DNA of 64,000 nucleotides. It comes from Caballeronia arationis (lineage in GTDB: Bacteria; Pseudomonadota; Gammaproteobacteria; Burkholderiales; Burkholderiaceae). This document shows, piece by piece, positions 61,535 through 64,000 of this stretch. Made by a program: the position numbers and the translations under genes. The notes under the pieces were generated by a model. That model searched no databases, was not told where the DNA came from, and worked only from the letters and a program-made list of their open reading frames with translations. Location: positions 62,001-126,000 of the forward strand of contig NZ_FCOG02000012.1 in the NCBI RefSeq assembly GCF_001544975.2, in the 5' to 3' direction. How positions within the stretch are numbered: position 1 is the stretch's first letter; each line of letters opens with the position of its first letter.

Positions 61535-62503
61535 TCAGCGCGGCTTCAAACGATCCGGCAGCGAATAGCGCTGCATCGTCCTCTCCATCGCGTCGAGAAA
61601 CGCCTGCTCCGCCGCGTTCATCTTGCGGGCGCGATGCCAGAGCAGGTGGATGTCGACGTCCGCGAGTCCTTCCTCCGGTGGCAGGCGCCACAGGCGCTGC
61701 TGCGCGATGTCGTCGCGCACGATGTGCTCCGGCAGGCAGCCGATCCCGAAGCCCGCGAAAATCAGCCGCCGCACTTCGTCGAGACTCGGCGACGCCGCCA
61801 CGATCCTCCCCGTAAAGCCGCGCTGATCGCGAAACACGGTGAGCGGCGACAGGCTGTCGCCGATCTGGTCGCTCGTGAACGAGACGAAATTCTCCGCGAG
61901 CAGGTCGTCCATCGTGAGCGCCTGCCGTCCGAACAGGCGATGATGCCGCCCGCAGAAGATCGCATAGCGCTGGCGCAGAAAACAGCGCTGTTCGAGCTTG
62001 TCGACGGGCGTGCGGCACAGACCGAGGCCCGCTGTCGCGGTTTTCTGCAGCAGCGATGAAATGATGTCGGACGAACGCATGATCTCGATATGCAGGTCGA
62101 TGCGCGGATACGTTCGATGAAACTCCGCGAGAAATTCGTCGTACACGCCCGATTCGATGCGGCTCACCGTCAGCAGGCGAATCGACCCGGTGATGTCGTC
62201 GGTGCGGTCGTCGAGTTCGGTTTCGAGCCGCGACATGTGGCCGTAGATGTCGCTCGCGATCCGGTACACCTCTTCACCAGCGCGCGTCGGTTCGAAGTGC
62301 GGTCCGCGCCGCTGGATCAGGTTGCGGCCGAGCGTGTCCTCCAGGCGCTTCAGCGCCTGGCTCACCGCGGGCTGCGTCAGGTGCAGCCGAGCGGCGGCGC
62401 GGCTCACGCTGCGCTCCTGCATGATCACGAGGAACGTGCGCAGCAGGTTCCAGTCGAGCCGGTCGTTCAGGAAGCGCGCGACGTCGGCGCGAAGCTGGGT
62501 CAT
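61535..62503 (-). CDS. LysR-family transcriptional regulator
   Basis: 322 residues: N-terminal winged helix-turn-helix (LRTFLVIMQERSVSRAAARLHLTQPAVSQALKRLEDTLGRNLI, about 21-64) and a periplasmic-binding-like effector domain (about 105-315). Divergent from the MHS transporter gene with a 140-base AT-rich gap, the classical LysR arrangement, so it probably controls that transporter; the inducer is unknown. Confidence 0.92.
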   Translation of the reverse strand: MTQLRADVARFLNDRLDWNLLRTFLVIMQERSVSRAAARLHLTQPAVSQALKRLEDTLGRNLIQRRGPHFEPTRAGEEVYRIASDIYGHMSRLETELDDRTDDITGSIRLLTVSRIESGVYDEFLAEFHRTYPRIDLHIEIMRSSDIISSLLQKTATAGLGLCRTPVDKLEQRCFLRQRYAIFCGRHHRLFGRQALTMDDLLAENFVSFTSDQIGDSLSPLTVFRDQRGFTGRIVAASPSLDEVRRLIFAGFGIGCLPEHIVRDDIAQQRLWRLPPEEGLADVDIHLLWHRARKMNAAEQAFLDAMERTMQRYSLPDRLKPR

Positions 62504-62643
62504 TTTTTGCCTTCGATATTAGCCAGATTTATACGGGAGATAATAAACCGAAATTTGACTAATGTTTTATGGCTGGCGATAAAACCCCATCCCGCGCCGC
62601 CCGACAACGAGAGACGCGGCCCCGCCATCCCAAGGAGCTTCCG
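62504..62643. promoter_or_regulatory. Divergent LysR-MHS transporter control region
   Basis: 140 bases, AT-rich in the middle (62515-62570: ATTAGCC, TTATACG, ATAATAAACC, TTTGACTAATG). TTTGACT and ATTAGCC elements may be part of the promoters for both genes. I could not fix a T-N11-A LysR site with confidence. Confidence 0.4.
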
Positions 62644-63954
62644 GTGAGTTCAATCCAGCACACAACCCGCCAGCCGGTGCGCGCCGCCGCTGCGGCGTTC
62701 ATTGGCACGATGATCGAGTGGTACGACTTCTACATCTACGCGACCGCCGCCGCGCTCGTGTTCGGCGAGTTGTACTTTCCGTCGCACGATCCGTTCGTGA
62801 GCACGATGGCGTCGTTCGCGACCTTCGCGGTCGGCTTCTTCGCGCGGCCGCTCGGTGGCATCGTGTTCGGCCATCTCGGCGACAAGATCGGCCGCAAGAA
62901 AGCGCTGATGACCACGCTGATGATGATGGGCGTCGCGACCGTCTGTGTCGGCTTGCTGCCGAGCTACACGAAGGTTGGCCTGCTCGCGCCGGTGCTGCTC
63001 GTGCTCCTGCGCGTCGTGCAGGGCATTGCGGTGGGCGGCGAGTGGGGCGGCGCCGTGCTGATGGCGGGCGAACATGCGCCGGAAGGCCGCCGCACGTTCT
63101 TTGCGTCGTTCGCGCAGCTCGGCAGCCCGGCCGGGCTGATTCTCTCGCTCGTCGCGTTTCGCGCGGTGACGTCGATGGACCACGCCGACTTCATCTCCTG
63201 GGGCTGGCGCCTGCCGTTCCTTGTGAGCGCGGTGTTGCTGGTTGTCGGCATCTTCATCCGGATCGGTGTGAACGAGTCGCCGGAGTTTCAGCGCGAGAAG
63301 GAAAAGAAGCGCACCGTCGAGCTGCCGATCGCCGAGGTGTTCCGTTCGTCGGGCTGGCTCGTGGCGCTTTGCATCGGCGCGAACACGATCGGCATCGCGG
63401 GCGTCTACTTCACCAACACGTTCATGATCTCGTACACGACGCAATACGTCGGCGTGACGAAATCGCTGATTCTCGACTGTCTCTTCGCGGTCGCGATCAT
63501 CCAGTTCCTCACGCAGCCGCTTGCGGCGTATATGGCTGAGAAGCTCGGCGGCGCGCGCTTTCTCAAGCTGGCCGCACTCTGCGCGATGGTCTCGCCGTAC
63601 CCGATGTTCATCCTCGTGCAGAGCGGCAACATGATGTCGATGATCGCCGGCATCGCGCTCGCGGTGATCTGCATGTCGAGCTTCTACTCGGTGATCGCGG
63701 GCTTCGTGTCCGGCGTCTTTCCGACGCGCGTGCGCTACTCCGCGATCTCGCTGTCGTACCAGGTGTGCGGCGCGATCGCGGGCGGCCTGACGCCGCTCGT
63801 CGGCACCTGGCTCGCGCATAAATTCGTCGGGCAATGGTGGCCACTCGCCGTGTTCTATACGGGCCTGGCAAGCCTGTCGCTCGTGTGCATCGTCGCGCTC
63901 GATGCGCTCAAGCACCGCCGCGCCGACGCGCTCGACGCCGTGCCGTCGCACTGA
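62644..63954 (+). CDS. MHS-family MFS transporter (metabolite:proton symporter)
   Basis: 436 residues with 12 helices. MHS-family marks: FIGTMIEWYDFYIYATAAALVF in helix 1, GHLGDKIGRKKALMTTL (motif A), VQGIAVGGEWGGAVLMAGEHAPEGRRTFFASFAQLGSPAG in helices 4-5, and FPTRVRYSAISLSYQ near the end. Members import organic acids, betaines or sugars (ShiA, KgtP, ProP relatives). Start GTG 62644, eight bases behind AAGGAG; an ATG at 62569 has no site. A further gene starts 25 bases downstream. Confidence 0.92.
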   Translation: MSSIQHTTRQPVRAAAAAFIGTMIEWYDFYIYATAAALVFGELYFPSHDPFVSTMASFATFAVGFFARPLGGIVFGHLGDKIGRKKALMTTLMMMGVATVCVGLLPSYTKVGLLAPVLLVLLRVVQGIAVGGEWGGAVLMAGEHAPEGRRTFFASFAQLGSPAGLILSLVAFRAVTSMDHADFISWGWRLPFLVSAVLLVVGIFIRIGVNESPEFQREKEKKRTVELPIAEVFRSSGWLVALCIGANTIGIAGVYFTNTFMISYTTQYVGVTKSLILDCLFAVAIIQFLTQPLAAYMAEKLGGARFLKLAALCAMVSPYPMFILVQSGNMMSMIAGIALAVICMSSFYSVIAGFVSGVFPTRVRYSAISLSYQVCGAIAGGLTPLVGTWLAHKFVGQWWPLAVFYTGLASLSLVCIVALDALKHRRADALDAVPSH

Positions 63955-63978
63955 ATTCATTTCGAGGAATCTGAAGCC

Positions 63979-64000
63979 ATGTTGCAAGTGAACGGCCCGC
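63979..64000 (+). CDS. First codons of a gene cut by the window end
   Basis: ATG 63979 (MLQVNGP) lies 24 bases after the transporter stop, with GAGGAA further upstream. It is probably in the same operon as the MHS transporter. Nothing can be said of its function. Confidence 0.4.

Noticed and set aside
1..64000. CRISPR arrays, restriction-modification or toxin-antitoxin operons
   Set aside because: No regularly spaced repeats were seen and no convincing methylase/nuclease pair; only the 87-residue protein at 21473 has a Cas2-like feel, and it stands alone.

Overview
The window looks like chromosomal DNA of a high-G+C betaproteobacterium of the family Burkholderiaceae (Burkholderia / Paraburkholderia / Caballeronia type). 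The main grounds are the zwf-pgl-(glk fused to hexR) order, a Gram-negative porin of the burkholderial type, parE-parC, and the general character of the proteins. This is inferred from family knowledge; no search was run.

Layout. 1-3.6 kb: start of a truncated gene, a Bcr/CflA drug exporter and a prolyl-oligopeptidase. 3.7-13 kb: a glucose-type uptake and oxidation block, with a sugar ABC transporter (binding protein, two permeases, ATPase) on the minus strand facing away from zwf, pgl and a bifunctional glucokinase/HexR on the plus strand. The zwf promoter carries a palindromic HexR-type operator, and a second, imperfect copy lies upstream of the porin at 13.4-14.6 kb. 15-18.5 kb: hisQMP amino-acid ABC genes without a binding protein, then a pirin. 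18.6-21.4 kb: a Spy-like periplasmic protein divergent from an OmpR-type two-component pair. 21.5-27.2 kb: a small conserved protein, a Cache-type diguanylate cyclase and a NitT/TauT-like ABC pair.

27.3-45.6 kb is the most unusual part. It holds rpoN (sigma-54), two sigma-54 activators (one with a receiver domain, one without), otsA, and many short genes for envelope or stress-type proteins: DUF883, BON, DUF4142, PA2169-like, DUF1488, PfpI, proline-rich and acidic proteins. I find eight good and two weaker -24/-12 (sigma-54) promoter matches in front of these genes, three of them exact at GGCACG-N4-TTGC. This suggests a local sigma-54 regulon: sigma factor, activators and targets together.

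45.8-64 kb: a diguanylate cyclase with a duplicated PAS-like region, a TetR regulator followed by a QuiC-type 3-dehydroshikimate dehydratase, tRNA-Arg(CCT), a DUF4239 protein, a methyltransferase, rubredoxin, a DUF4399 protein, the ABC-F protein Uup, parE and parC, a CopD-like membrane protein, a LysR regulator divergent from an MHS-family transporter, and the first codons of a further gene. I see no prophage, insertion sequence, integrase or CRISPR array.
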